A stretch of DNA of 64,000 nucleotides from Pseudomonadota bacterium (GCA_003353845.1 PIVT01000005.1:34141-98140); one strand, 5' to 3'. Positions 50,262 to 58,813 are shown, counted from the stretch's first letter. The notes: generated by a model from the sequence alone, not told the origin. Translations and numbers: made by a program.

Positions 50262-50965
50262 GTGTTCGATTCGAATCCATTGGTACGATTCGCTCCCCGT
50301 TTAAAGAGAAGTTCGGCATTCCGCGTCAAGCGGGGCTGCTGCCTGAAATTACTTCGATTCTGATTTTGGATGAACCTTTTGCGAAATCGGAAGCCCTGGT
50401 CGGGCTGCAGGACTTTTCCCATCTCTGGATTCTTACCCTGTTCCATGCGCATCTCGACCGGGAGTGGAAACCATCGGTCCGCCCGCCGCGCTTGGGTGGA
50501 AACGAGAGCGTGGGTGTATTCGCTACGCGTTCTCCTTATCGCCCCAATCCCATTGGTTTGTCGGCTGTTGAATTGAAGAGCATCGAGCGGGAAGGAAAGC
50601 AGGCCTTGTTGTTTCTTGCGGGTGGAGACTTTTTGGACGGCACGCCCGTGCTGGACATCAAGCCCTACATCGCCTACGCGGACGCTTTGCCCCAGGCTCG
50701 CTCCAGCTTCGCAAGTCACGCCCCCGAAGCGAGCTTGAACGTTCATTTTGAGGAAGAGGCTTTGCAAGTTTGCCGTCAGCACGCGCGCGAAGACCTGGAA
50801 TCCATGATTCGTGGCATGTTGGCCTTGGATCCACGTCCCGCGTATCGACAAGGCGAAGCGGAGGAGAACTATGCCTTTCGATTGTTGGAATTTGATGTGA
50901 AATGGACGGTTCGGGGCAAGGACGTTTGGGTGACTCGCTTAGCGCCCGCGGGCGGCCTAGAATAG
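50258..50965 (+). CDS. trmO: tRNA (t6A37) N6-methyltransferase TrmO (TsaA family)
   Basis: 235 residues from the ATG at 50258, overlapping the dus stop. The N-terminal beta-barrel has I-G-T-I-R-S-P-F-K-E-K-F-G-I-P-R-Q-A-G-L and the family motif S-P-Y-R-P-N-P-I-G-L-S. D-G-T-P-V-L-D-I-K-P-Y is another highly conserved TrmO segment. It methylates t6A in tRNA-Thr(GGU) using SAM. Neighbours (dus, CCA-type enzyme) are also tRNA modifiers. Confidence 0.9.
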   Translation: MSVRFESIGTIRSPFKEKFGIPRQAGLLPEITSILILDEPFAKSEALVGLQDFSHLWILTLFHAHLDREWKPSVRPPRLGGNESVGVFATRSPYRPNPIGLSAVELKSIEREGKQALLFLAGGDFLDGTPVLDIKPYIAYADALPQARSSFASHAPEASLNVHFEEEALQVCRQHAREDLESMIRGMLALDPRPAYRQGEAEENYAFRLLEFDVKWTVRGKDVWVTRLAPAGGLE

Positions 50966-51023
50966 CCCCTCAAATAGTGAGTAGGTTGTGCGCCCCACGG
51001 GCGAAGAAAAAAGGAAGCGTGGA

Positions 51024-51602
51024 ATGAGTAAAGGGCTCCGGTTGATGACAGTAAACAAACGAGTGCTTCTGGCCATGAGCTTCGCTCTGGCGCTGGCCAT
51101 TGGCGGAAGCAGCGGAGCAGCGCCGGAGGAAGGGGAAGAGCAGGGCGTGGGCCAAATCTGCCTCGCCCCCCTGGCGCAAGGTTTTGAAGTGCCCGCCCTC
51201 GTTGAGGAGGAGGAGACAGAGGCTCCCAGCGAGGCTGTGGTGTTGGTGGATGATGAGAGTGAGGGCATTGACAATACGGCGGTGGCTTTGCCCGATCGCA
51301 AAGTGACGGTGGAAGTGGAAACCCGGGGCGAGATTGAAGCATCGCGCACGAGAGCCCAGAGCCTCGGGCCGATTCCGACCAGAGAGCGCAGTCTGATTAC
51401 GCTGCGCGAAGAGGGGAAGATTGTGCAGTCCTTCCTCTATCAACGGACTCCCGGAGTTTCGGAAGACTATTGCCTGGTGTATCGCGCGGGCCGTGAAACC
51501 TGGGCGATTCTTCCCCTGCAAGACGTAGGTGGATGGTGCTCTTGTGATCACCGAGCTTATGTGGCGCCCGTTGTTCCCGAGGAAAAACAGGAGGGCGAGT
51601 GA
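51024..51602 (+). CDS. Secreted protein of unknown function
   Basis: 192 residues from the ATG at 51024 (GGAAG upstream). A signal peptide (L-L-A-M-S-F-A-L-A-L-A-I-G-G-S-S-G-A-A) precedes an acidic stretch (V-E-E-E-E-T-E-A) and a C-terminal part with C-L-V-Y and W-C-S-C-D. Four cysteines in the mature part suggest disulfides. No family recognised. Confidence 0.62.
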   Translation: MSKGLRLMTVNKRVLLAMSFALALAIGGSSGAAPEEGEEQGVGQICLAPLAQGFEVPALVEEEETEAPSEAVVLVDDESEGIDNTAVALPDRKVTVEVETRGEIEASRTRAQSLGPIPTRERSLITLREEGKIVQSFLYQRTPGVSEDYCLVYRAGRETWAILPLQDVGGWCSCDHRAYVAPVVPEEKQEGE

Positions 51603-51970
51603 GTTCCTCCTGAAAACGAACAGCTGTTTGCCGAGGGTTTTTTCATTTACACCGAGTGCTTTTTCCAAGCGAGACGAGGTTCCATAACCGGAAGAATAGA
51701 TACTTCCGAGGGTTGCTTTGCCATGGCAGGCTGGCGCATGATGTAAGTCGAGAGAGTGAGAGTGATAGAGGGGCTGGGAAGGTCGAACTGGGGTGACTTT
51801 CCTAGAGTAGCAAAGGGCCAGATGTATCTGTGACGTTTCTATGAAGGTTTTGGTAGTTCAATAGTTCGTTTGTAGTGAATCTCTGCAGTGTGCCAGCGCC
51901 TCCATCGCGGTAGCAAGATAGTTGCTACAAGCAATTCCTTTGGCGTTGTAAAGCACTTGTTGGGGGTCGC
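51603..51970 (+). other. Leader region of the response regulator gene, with a hairpin
   Basis: About 370 bases without a gene. GTAGCAA (51910-51916) pairs with TTGCTAC (51922-51928) across five bases, 42 bases before the ATG at 51971. GGAAG and CTTCC near 51691-51708 could form a weaker stem. GGGGG just upstream of the ATG serves as ribosome site. No consensus promoter stands out. Confidence 0.45.
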
Positions 51971-52684
51971 ATGGCATTAGTTCTTTTAGTCGACGACGAG
52001 CGCAGCATACGAATGACCTTCGCCCATGCCTTGACGGAAGATCATCACGAAGTCATTACAGCGGCGAGTGCGGAGGAAGCCTGGGGCATCTTGAGAGAGC
52101 GTCCCATCGATGTGATGGTCTCTGACATCATCATGCCGGGCATGCATGGTGTGGCCTTGTTGGAAATGCTCGCCGAAGAGAGCGTCGATGCCGAAGTGAT
52201 TTTAATGACGGGGTATCCATCCGCGGAAACAGCCATCCGCGCCATTCGCGCCGGAGCCTTTGATTACCTGCCCAAGCCAGTCTATGGCTCCAATCTGAGA
52301 CGCGTTGTCGGTGCGGCCTACGCACGTAAACTGGTGCGTGCCGAACAAGCCTCGGAACAGGATGCCAGTTCTTCTCGCTCCCAAAACCTCACCGAAGTGC
52401 TCGCGGCCAATCTCAATTCGATGATGTCGCAATTGCAGGCGAAATCCGTGGCGGAGCCTCCCCTCAATGGCTCTTGGCGCCAGGAGATTTTAAGCTGTTT
52501 GGTCGAATCCTATGACTGTATTGAACTGCTGGCGCGCGAACTCTCGGATTTGCATGAGCAGCTTTCACCCGAGGCGCCAGAGGTTCCCGCTCGGGGATCA
52601 GCGCCGACCCGGGCCTCGAAGCCCGCTTTATTGCGTTGCACACCTCAAGCCCCACGCTCCAATGGCGATCAGATCACAGGTTAA
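51971..52684 (+). CDS. Response regulator: receiver domain with uncharacterised C-terminal region
   Basis: 237 residues. Receiver residues 1-125 are intact: acidic pair D8-D9, phosphoacceptor D52 in V-S-D-I-I-M-P-G, T80 and K102 in Y-L-P-K-P. The ~110 C-terminal residues show a helical stretch (L-A-A-N-L-N-S-M-M-S-Q-L) and a Pro/Arg-rich tail; I see no HTH, GGDEF, EAL or HD output. The tail may bind a partner, for instance a histidine kinase or protein phosphatase. No sensor kinase adjoins. Confidence 0.82.
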   Translation: MALVLLVDDERSIRMTFAHALTEDHHEVITAASAEEAWGILRERPIDVMVSDIIMPGMHGVALLEMLAEESVDAEVILMTGYPSAETAIRAIRAGAFDYLPKPVYGSNLRRVVGAAYARKLVRAEQASEQDASSSRSQNLTEVLAANLNSMMSQLQAKSVAEPPLNGSWRQEILSCLVESYDCIELLARELSDLHEQLSPEAPEVPARGSAPTRASKPALLRCTPQAPRSNGDQITG

Positions 52685-52811
52685 GCCTCGACCTTCTTCA
52701 CACTTCCCTTGACCGCAGGGCTATCCGCTTACTATTCACTGACGAGCGCTGGCACGAAACCGTCCCGGCGCCGGATGACGTGAATGACAGGCAGGATGGA
52801 AAGGGTTGGGG

Positions 52812-53642
52812 ATGGCGCGTAAGAAGGCGAAAACGCAGGCGAAGCCGGGCAAGGCGGCACTCAAAGCGGACAAGTACGATCTCTATCAGAAGGCGGTACA
52901 AAGTCCGGAGCCCGATATCGACTTTGCCATCCGTGTTTACAGCAAGCGCTTCCAGCGGGAACCGCAGCTGATGCGCGAAGATTTCTGTGGGACGGCTGCG
53001 CTTTCCTGTGAGTTTATCTCGCGCGATCCGGGAAATAAGTCCTGGGCCATCGACCTGGATCCTGAACCCCTGGAATGGGCCCGCAAAAATACCGTGGGCC
53101 AACTGAAGCCGGATCAAGCCCGCCGGGTGACGCTCATCGAGGGAAATGTGCTCGACGCACATCCCAAACGAGTTGAAGTGACCCTGGCCTTTAATTTCTC
53201 CTACTGCATCTTTCGAGAGCGGGCCGTGCTGCTCGACTATTTCCGCGTGGCCTATGAAGGCCTGCGCCGAGAAGGCTTGTTCATGCTGGACCTCTACGGG
53301 GGGCCTGGCGCGCAGCAGACCATGAAGGAAACCCAAGAGAAAGAAGGGTTTGAGTACGTGTGGGAGCAGGCTCGCTTCGATCCCATCCAGCACGGCGTCG
53401 TGAATCACATCCATTTCGAGTTCGATGATGGCAGCCGCAAGAACAAGGCGTTTACCTACGAATGGCGCTTGTGGAGCATTCCGGAGATTCGCGATCTGCT
53501 CCTGGAGGCGGGTTTTTCGGAAGTCGAGGTGTACTGGGAAGGCACGGACAAAGAGACGGGCGAAGGCAATGGGATTTATCACAAGCGCGAGCACGCTGTG
53601 GATGATCCTGCCTGGGTGGTCTACATCGTCGGGGTGAAATAA
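52812..53642 (+). CDS. Class I SAM-dependent methyltransferase
   Basis: 276 residues from the ATG at 52812 (GGTTGGGG upstream). Motif I is unusual: R-E-D-F-C-G-T-A-A-L-S. Then W-A-I-D-L-D-P-E-P-L-E-W-A, N-F-S-Y-C-I-F, and Y-G-G-P-G in the later fold. The N-terminus is basic (K-K-A-K-T-Q-A-K). Substrate unknown; the family includes small-molecule and protein methyltransferases. Unrelated to the tandem pair at 9884-11381. Confidence 0.78.
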   Translation: MARKKAKTQAKPGKAALKADKYDLYQKAVQSPEPDIDFAIRVYSKRFQREPQLMREDFCGTAALSCEFISRDPGNKSWAIDLDPEPLEWARKNTVGQLKPDQARRVTLIEGNVLDAHPKRVEVTLAFNFSYCIFRERAVLLDYFRVAYEGLRREGLFMLDLYGGPGAQQTMKETQEKEGFEYVWEQARFDPIQHGVVNHIHFEFDDGSRKNKAFTYEWRLWSIPEIRDLLLEAGFSEVEVYWEGTDKETGEGNGIYHKREHAVDDPAWVVYIVGVK

Positions 53643-53674
53643 GCTCTGGGAACTTGGTGCTCTGGGAACTTGGT
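53643..53674 (+). repeat. Perfect 16-base tandem repeat (two units)
   Basis: GCTCTGGGAACTTGGT occurs twice head to tail, directly after the methyltransferase stop and 12 bases before the next GTG start. Confidence 0.92.
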
Positions 53675-53685
53675 GAGAGGAGAGC

Positions 53686-54318
53686 GTGATTTCGAAACAG
53701 TTCCACAGTCTGTATCCCCATGGCGAGGGCCTCGGCCCGCGTCGATTCAAACGAAGCTCAGTGGGCTGGGTTGGGGTGCTTGTGTTGTGTGGCCTGTTGC
53801 TGCCCTCCCTTGGCCAGGCTCGCTTGCGCAACCCCGCGCAGCTCGATCAGTGGCTCCCCGTCCTGGACATTCCCAATCAGGTAAGCTTCGTGTCTGAGCG
53901 CTGTGATGGAATCTCCCTGGATGTGCGTGTGTACTACATCGTACGTGGCCAGGCCCCCTCACTCTCTCGCAAGCTCCTCGACTTCTTGAACGACAATCCT
54001 CACAGCCAGTCAGAGAGAAAAACCCTGGTGTTGGAAGTTGAGATCGAAGGGGTTTCCACGCGCTACGACTTGACCAGCGAAAGTGTGAAGCTTACCTCCG
54101 CGACGCTGAAACCCTCGCCGCCACCTGAGCAAATTCGCTTTGAAGGCGAGGGGGGTGTGCCTTGGATTGCCCCCAAATACTCCAAGTACCTGTACGCTTT
54201 TCTGGTTTCCAAAGAAATGGGAAACGTAATCCATATTTTGGTGCCCGAACGAGAAGGCGAGTGCTCGATCCCTCCGTTGGTGTTGCGGCCGCTGCGTTCC
54301 TATGGCCCTGCGCAATAG
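53686..54318 (+). CDS. Hypothetical secreted protein
   Basis: 210 residues, GTG start behind GAGGAGAGC. A hydrophobic segment (V-G-V-L-V-L-C-G-L-L-L-P-S-L-G-Q-A) looks like a signal peptide with a long polar n-region of ~25 residues. The mature part is beta-rich, with one cysteine in S-E-R-C-D-G and one in G-E-C-S-I. No family recognised. Confidence 0.6.
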   Translation: MISKQFHSLYPHGEGLGPRRFKRSSVGWVGVLVLCGLLLPSLGQARLRNPAQLDQWLPVLDIPNQVSFVSERCDGISLDVRVYYIVRGQAPSLSRKLLDFLNDNPHSQSERKTLVLEVEIEGVSTRYDLTSESVKLTSATLKPSPPPEQIRFEGEGGVPWIAPKYSKYLYAFLVSKEMGNVIHILVPEREGECSIPPLVLRPLRSYGPAQ

Positions 54319-54450
54319 GGGGCCAGCGAAAGAGGGCCCTGCAAATATAGGCGCCGGGTTTGGAGATCCTTTCCCCATCGCCGCCCTGACGCGGTAGACT
54401 TCAGCCCGGAAAACTGAAGAAACCATTTTGAGAAAGGGATAGGTAGGAAG

Positions 54451-55173
54451 GTGATCGCTGATCTGCAGAAACTATTCTCGCTCCAAGAAGCGGACATTCA
54501 AATTCGCTCTCTTGAGCAAGAACTCGCAAGAATTCCGGAAACGTTAAGTCAGGCCCGCGAACAGCGCGCATTGGCCAAAGGCCAAATGGAAGAAGTGAAA
54601 AAGGCGCTGGAAGAGGAGCGGGGGGAGCAACGGCGTGTCGAGTCGAATCTGAACGATGCGGAAACGCTATTGACGCATTTGGAAGCCAATTCCAGCCAAG
54701 TGAAGAGCAATGAGGCCTATACGGCCATGCTGGTGGAAATCGAAGCAGCCAAAGAAAAAATCTCGGTTTCGGAAACTCAAATTCTTGAGGGGATGGAGTC
54801 CTTGGAGGCCACCGCCAGTCGCTTGGAGGAGGCGTCTCGCTTCTCGGCCGACACGGATGCCCGGGTTGCGGCAGAAGAGGAAGACATTGCCAAGCGGGAG
54901 GAGGAACTTCAAGGAGAGGTTGAACGCCAGCAGGATATCCGTGCCAAACGCCACGCGTTAGTGCCTCCCGAGGCCTTGCGAATCTACGACCGCATCGCCG
55001 CGCGCAAGTTGCCAGCATTGGCTTCCGTGGTAGGGAAGCTGTGTGGAAAATGCCATGCCGTGCTTCCCGCACAATTGGCGGTGGAGGCCCGTGAGGGAAA
55101 GTCCATCGTGAGTTGTCGAGGCTGCAAGCGGATCTTGGTCCCTGACGAAGTGATGAAAAAGAGCGAAGAGTAA
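54451..55173 (+). CDS. Coiled-coil C4 zinc-ribbon protein (DUF164/CT398-like)
   Basis: 240 residues, GTG start. Residues 1-175 form a long antiparallel coiled coil (L-F-S-L-Q-E-A-D-I-Q-I-R-S-L-E-Q). Residues ~196-232 form a zinc ribbon with C-G-K-C and C-R-G-C. This layout is that of Chlamydia CT398/DUF164 proteins, which may bind sigma-54 or RNA (family knowledge, tentative). It is followed two bases later by an SDR gene. Confidence 0.83.
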   Translation: MIADLQKLFSLQEADIQIRSLEQELARIPETLSQAREQRALAKGQMEEVKKALEEERGEQRRVESNLNDAETLLTHLEANSSQVKSNEAYTAMLVEIEAAKEKISVSETQILEGMESLEATASRLEEASRFSADTDARVAAEEEDIAKREEELQGEVERQQDIRAKRHALVPPEALRIYDRIAARKLPALASVVGKLCGKCHAVLPAQLAVEAREGKSIVSCRGCKRILVPDEVMKKSEE

Positions 55174-55174
55174 C

Positions 55175-55942
55175 TTGAGCATCGCAGAAAAATTTTCCCT
55201 GAAAGGTAAGCGGGCATTGATTACCGGGAGCACGCGGGGCATCGGGCGTGCCATCGCCGACGCCTTTGCCGAGTGCGGAGCGGAAGTGCTTGTCAGTTCG
55301 CGCAAGGCCGAGGCGGTGGAAGCGACTGTGGCCGCCATTCGTGCTGCGGGGGGGCTCGCCCGCGAGTTTCCATTGCATGTGGGAAGCTCTCAGGGGATTG
55401 AGTCGCTGGTTCGTCAACTGGATGACGAGGGACTGGAGGTCGACATCCTGGTTAATAACGCCGCGACCAATCCCATCTACGGAAGCCTGGCCGACACGGA
55501 ACTGAGCGCTTGGAACAAGATTTTAGAAGTCAATCTCACGGGTCCCTTTCTGCTCAGCAATGCCTTGGGCCAGCGAATGAGTGCCCGTGGTCGCGGTTGT
55601 ATTATCAACGTCACTTCAGCGGGGGCCTTGAAGCCTGGGGATGGTTTGGGGGCCTACTGCGTCTCCAAGGCAGCCTTGATTACTCTGACGCGGGTCCTGG
55701 CGAAAGAGTTGGGGCCGCAGCGTGTACGGGTGAATGCCCTGGCCTGTGGCTTGGTGGAGACGGACATGAGCAGCACTCTCTTCGCCAATAAAAAAATCTA
55801 CGACGACATCGTGGGGCAATGTGCTTTGGGTCGTCACGCGCTTCCAGAAGAAATGGCAACAGCGGCTGTATTTCTGGCCAGTGAAGCTGGAAGTTACGTG
55901 AACGGTGAAGTGCTAATTGCTGATGGTGGAACGGTTATTTAG
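55175..55942 (+). CDS. Short-chain dehydrogenase/reductase (SDR)
   Basis: 255 residues, TTG start at 55175 with GAAGAG upstream. T-G-S-T-R-G-I-G cofactor motif, N-N-A-A-T-N-P, Ser in N-V-T-S-A-G, and Y-C-V-S-K-A. The C-terminal N-G-E-V-L-I-A-D-G-G is typical of FabG-like and DHRS4-like SDRs. It may reduce 3-oxoacyl or retinal-type carbonyls. Coupled to the zinc-ribbon gene by a one-base gap. Confidence 0.86.
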   Translation: MSIAEKFSLKGKRALITGSTRGIGRAIADAFAECGAEVLVSSRKAEAVEATVAAIRAAGGLAREFPLHVGSSQGIESLVRQLDDEGLEVDILVNNAATNPIYGSLADTELSAWNKILEVNLTGPFLLSNALGQRMSARGRGCIINVTSAGALKPGDGLGAYCVSKAALITLTRVLAKELGPQRVRVNALACGLVETDMSSTLFANKKIYDDIVGQCALGRHALPEEMATAAVFLASEAGSYVNGEVLIADGGTVI

Positions 55943-56284
55943 TTTCGGGATGCTTCGCTGTAGAGCTTTGCTGGCGACGTCCAGGTCAGAAAAGCCAGAG
56001 GGGGCGTAGGTATATCTAAGGACTTGCGTACATTTTTTCTTTGATTTTCACCCTTGTTCAATGCCAGACTAAAGGCGCTTAGCGGGCGGATCTTGTCGCG
56101 TTCAAAAAAACGGGGGAAGGGCGGTTGTTGGGCATAGGCGTGGCAATGTCAGCATGAATGCCGCAATGAGAGGGAGTCGCCCTAGGGGGCTTTAAATAGA
56201 AACCAAGATTCGAATTCGCTGGAGACAGTGTAGGAGATGCCTCACCGTAGACTTTCGGTCTACTTGGGGAGGGGGAGACAAAGA
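55943..56284 (+). other. Leader region of the cold-shock gene, with a hairpin before the ribosome site
   Basis: About 340 bases without a gene. GTAGAC (56247-56252) pairs with GTCTAC (56258-56263) across TTTCG, directly upstream of the GGGGAGGGGGAG ribosome site (56267-56278). CCCTAGGG near 56182-56189 is a small palindrome. Long structured leaders are usual for cold-shock mRNAs, so this may be a thermo-responsive element (inference). Confidence 0.5.
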
Positions 56285-56488
56285 ATGGCAGGCGGTACCG
56301 TTAAGTGGTTCAGTGATGAAAAAGGCTATGGATTTATAACACCTGACGATGGTTCGAAGGATCTCTTCGTTCACTATTCAAATATTGAGAGTGACGGGTT
56401 CAAATCATTGCGAGAAGGGCAGAAGGTGGAGTTCTTGCCCGGCGAGGGGCGCAAGGGTCCCGAGGCGACAGGGGTACGATCCCTGTAG
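56285..56488 (+). CDS. Cold-shock domain protein (CspA family)
   Basis: 67 residues from the ATG at 56285, chosen because of the GGGGAGGGGGAG ribosome site and the canonical N-terminus. RNP1 is K-G-Y-G-F-I, RNP2 is D-L-F-V-H-Y; G-T-V-K-W-F opens the fold. Binds single-stranded nucleic acid and prevents RNA secondary structure. RNP2 ends with Tyr where most members have H-x-S/T. Confidence 0.93.
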   Translation: MAGGTVKWFSDEKGYGFITPDDGSKDLFVHYSNIESDGFKSLREGQKVEFLPGEGRKGPEATGVRSL

Positions 56489-56549
56489 CTAGCTTAAAAT
56501 TGAACGCGCAAATCAGTGATGCTGATTTCAGCGGAACAGGCAAATGTGA

Positions 56550-56580
56550 AGCGGCTCAGGCGTCCAGCCCGAGCCGTTTT
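56550..56580 (+). terminator. Rho-independent terminator after the cold-shock gene
   Basis: CGGCTC (56552-56557) pairs with GAGCCG (56571-56576) across 13 bases, followed by TTTT. A second hairpin, AAATCAG/CTGATTT with a five-base loop, lies at 56510-56528. Confidence 0.72.
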
Positions 56581-56626
56581 CATTTGGTGCTGACCTCTTC
56601 CCATTGGAGCCGATATACTTGGCTCG

Positions 56627-57367
56627 ATGTCAAAGTTTGAGCCACTTCTAAAAGCCGCCAAAGCCCAAAAGGGTGACGACCCAGAACTGCACACGGCAGC
56701 GACCGTGATTCCCTTGCGCAACGGCAGCGAGGGAATCGAGCTGCTTTTGCTACGACGCAATCCCGAGCTGCGATTCTTGGGTGGGGCTTGGGTCTTTCCG
56801 GGGGGAAAGATTGATGCGCAGGACTTCTCCAGTTCAGAGCGAAGTGCAGCGGCGCTGATGCAGGCTGCGCGACGAGCGGCGGTGCGAGAGACCCTCGAAG
56901 AAGCGGGCATCCAAATTTTAGAGCGAGACCTCGCGCATTTCTCCCGCTGGATTCCACCTGAAAAGATCGCCAAGCGTTTCGAGACTTTATTCTTTGCCAC
57001 CTCGCTTGAGGGAGACATGGAAGTGGTGGTGGATGGGGAAGAGATCGAGCATTTCGCTTGGTTTACTCCTCAACGAGCCCTGGCGGCGCAACATGCGGGG
57101 GAGATTGTCCTGGCGCCACCGACGTATATCACCATTCATCAAATGTCAGCCTTTGCAGATACAGGGGCTGCCTTGGCCGAGTTGCACGCCCGTGAGGTCG
57201 ACGTTTTTTGCGGGCGTTTTGTGAAGTGTGACGAGGGTGCGATTTGCCTGTATGGCGGTGATGTGGCTTATGCAGGTGGGGCCTTGGAGCAGGAGGGGCC
57301 GCGGCATCGCATTTCCTTGCTGCCCAGTGGGTGGTGTTACGAGCGCTCGGTTCTCAGTCAAAAATAG
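56627..57367 (+). CDS. Nudix hydrolase (NUDT19-like)
   Basis: 246 residues. G-A-W-V-F-P-G-G-K-I-D leads to the Nudix helix, A-A-V-R-E-T-L-E-E-A-G-I. The spacing between the two is longer than in the canonical box, as in NUDT19/CoA-diphosphatase-like members. Later F-A-T-S-L-E-G-D and E-I-E-H-F-A-W-F-T-P fit too. It hydrolyses a nucleoside diphosphate linked to X, perhaps CoA. A strong bidirectional terminator follows. Confidence 0.86.
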   Translation: MSKFEPLLKAAKAQKGDDPELHTAATVIPLRNGSEGIELLLLRRNPELRFLGGAWVFPGGKIDAQDFSSSERSAAALMQAARRAAVRETLEEAGIQILERDLAHFSRWIPPEKIAKRFETLFFATSLEGDMEVVVDGEEIEHFAWFTPQRALAAQHAGEIVLAPPTYITIHQMSAFADTGAALAELHAREVDVFCGRFVKCDEGAICLYGGDVAYAGGALEQEGPRHRISLLPSGWCYERSVLSQK

Positions 57368-57368
57368 A

Positions 57369-57404
57369 AAAAGGGCGACCTCAATCTCTGAGGGTCGCCC
57401 TTTC
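57369..57404. terminator. Bidirectional terminator between Nudix and HU genes
   Basis: AAAAGGGCGACC-TC (about 57369-57382) pairs with GAGGGTCGCCCTTT (57390-57403), with one bulged base. A-runs and T-runs on both sides suit both converging transcripts. Confidence 0.85.
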
Positions 57405-57425
57405 TATGTACTCACCTAGACTGAC

Positions 57426-57761
57426 TTAGAGTGCCATGTCCTTGAGCTTCTTCAAAGGAAGAATCTTGACTTTGGTCGTTGCAGGCTTTGCAGCGACGTC
57501 CATCAACTCACCAGGTCGGAAGGGATTGGGAACACCCTTTCGAGCCTTGCGAGCGGGTTTCTTCACCGTCTTGATCTTGAGCAGACCAGGAAGTGTGAAT
57601 TGCCCGATAGCGCGCTTTCGAATGTGACGGTCAATTACAACCGACAACTCTTCAAAAACGGATGCAACTTCTTTCTTTGAAAGCCCGGTGTTCTCCGAGA
57701 TTTCGGATAGTACCTGTGTCTTGGTCATGGATTCTTGAACTGCTGAAGCCTTTTTTGCCAT
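57426..57761 (-). CDS. HU/IHF-family DNA-binding protein
   Basis: 111 residues. The helical N-terminus (M-T-K-T-Q-V-L-S-E-I-S-E-N-T-G-L-S-K-K-E-V) is HU-like, followed by a basic beta-arm (K-K-P-A-R-K-A-R-K-G-V-P-N-P-F-R-P-G-E). The 11-residue leader before M-T-K is extra relative to ~90-residue HU. It is related to the HU variants with a lysine-rich ending (K-P-A-T-T-K-V-K). A promoter is visible upstream. Confidence 0.88.
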   Translation of the reverse strand: MAKKASAVQESMTKTQVLSEISENTGLSKKEVASVFEELSVVIDRHIRKRAIGQFTLPGLLKIKTVKKPARKARKGVPNPFRPGELMDVAAKPATTKVKILPLKKLKDMAL

Positions 57762-57811
57762 TCGATTCTCTCTATATAGTTAGTGGGATAAGGTGATTAA
57801 AACTCGTTCGC

Positions 57812-57839
57812 ATCTTACACGTAAAAAACGGAGGGTCAA
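57812..57839 (-). promoter_or_regulatory. Probable sigma-70 promoter of the HU gene
   Basis: Minus strand: TTGACC (-35, 57839-57834), 16 bases, TAAGAT (-10, 57817-57812), then about 50 bases to the ATG at 57761. Both boxes are near consensus. Confidence 0.55.
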
Positions 57840-58432
57840 ACAAATTTAGACTATTTTTTTCGAGGGTTTTTGATGGGTCTTTCAGCGGCACACTGGAATA
57901 CTCGGGTGGGTAAGCAAGAGTGCATGTGTGGTTGAGAGATGACTGCGAAAGAAAAGGACGAAAGTCCCAGTGGCCCATGGGTCACTGGAAATAAGAGGTA
58001 AGCGGTTCAAGCTTTCCAAACGAGTTCTTCACGGAACTTGCCTGGCTTTTTGGGATGCAGGAAAACGCTTTGATCACTTTGTTTTACGAGAGTTTGCACC
58101 ACTGCGTTTGAGGATTTCTCCATTCCTTGAAGTGATTGGCGAAGGTTGGATTGCACACTTTGCCCGCTGATCCTGGAGGTCGCGCACATTGCGCCAATGG
58201 AACTTGTTTTGCTTTGTGGTGACGATGGCCCGGGCGGAGCGCTCTTGCGCAGTGGATGTTTCGAAGTGCAGCTAGAGGCGAAACTTCAGGTCGGTTTAAA
58301 TGAAAATCCAAGACTCGCCATGCTCTTTAGCGCTTTCCGCGCAGGTGATCCGCTCCTTGGCGGCTAGAGTTTTTCGGTCTTTTGCGAAGAAATAGCTAAG
58401 AATCTGGGGGCCTGTGGTCGAAATCTTTAGGT
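57840..58432. other. Intergenic region of about 590 bp with an inverted repeat, no convincing gene
   Basis: Only short frames on either strand, none with a good ribosome site plus family-like sequence (57970-58170 and 58197-58367 plus; 58007-58189 minus). A near-perfect 22-base inverted repeat, CCAGTGGCCC-AT-GGGTCACTGG reading 57967-57988, is the main structure. It could be an operator or part of a small RNA. Confidence 0.45.
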
Positions 58433-58813
58433 ATGGGTTATGAAAAGTATTCCGATGAGATTGCGGAACAGCTGGACCTTGATTCACTTGAAGGAAGCCT
58501 CCTACTTTCGGAACTCGAAAGCGACATTCAAGAGGAATTGAACCAACTGGTCTCGAAACGATTTGCTGAGATCCAAGGCGAAATGAAGCTGTCCAATGAG
58601 GGGACCAGCATCGGGATGACCTTGAACTGCGCGATCCGCGTGGAGATCCATCATTCCATACAGGCCGATTCTTCGGCGGAAGAGCCCGAGCAACTTTCCT
58701 TGCTGCGCACCTTTTCGCCCCGCCGCGCCGATCACGTTGAGAGTGTTTCGGCTACAGAACGGATCAAAGCGCGATCCCAGGTGCTGAACGCATTGGGTCT
58801 GAAAAAACCTTAA
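58433..58813 (+). CDS. Hypothetical protein
   Basis: 126 residues, acidic at the N-terminus (S-D-E-I-A-E-Q-L-D-L-D-S-L-E-G), no signal or membrane helix. Helical, with N-L-L-G-L-like ending (L-N-A-L-G-L-K-K). Ribosome site weak. I recognise no family; the evidence for expression is only the open frame and codon use. Confidence 0.5.
   Translation: MGYEKYSDEIAEQLDLDSLEGSLLLSELESDIQEELNQLVSKRFAEIQGEMKLSNEGTSIGMTLNCAIRVEIHHSIQADSSAEEPEQLSLLRTFSPRRADHVESVSATERIKARSQVLNALGLKKP

Noticed and set aside
52698..53831. Minus-strand open frame of 377 codons
   Set aside because: Covers the methyltransferase gene and the start of the next gene in antisense; the plus genes are supported by motifs.
54401..55417. 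Minus-strand open frame of 338 codons
   Set aside because: Shadow of the zinc-ribbon and SDR genes, Pro/Arg-rich composition typical of antisense reading.
58007..58189. Minus-strand 60-codon frame, phasin-like by eye
   Set aside because: Too short, no ribosome site, no stable family resemblance on close reading.
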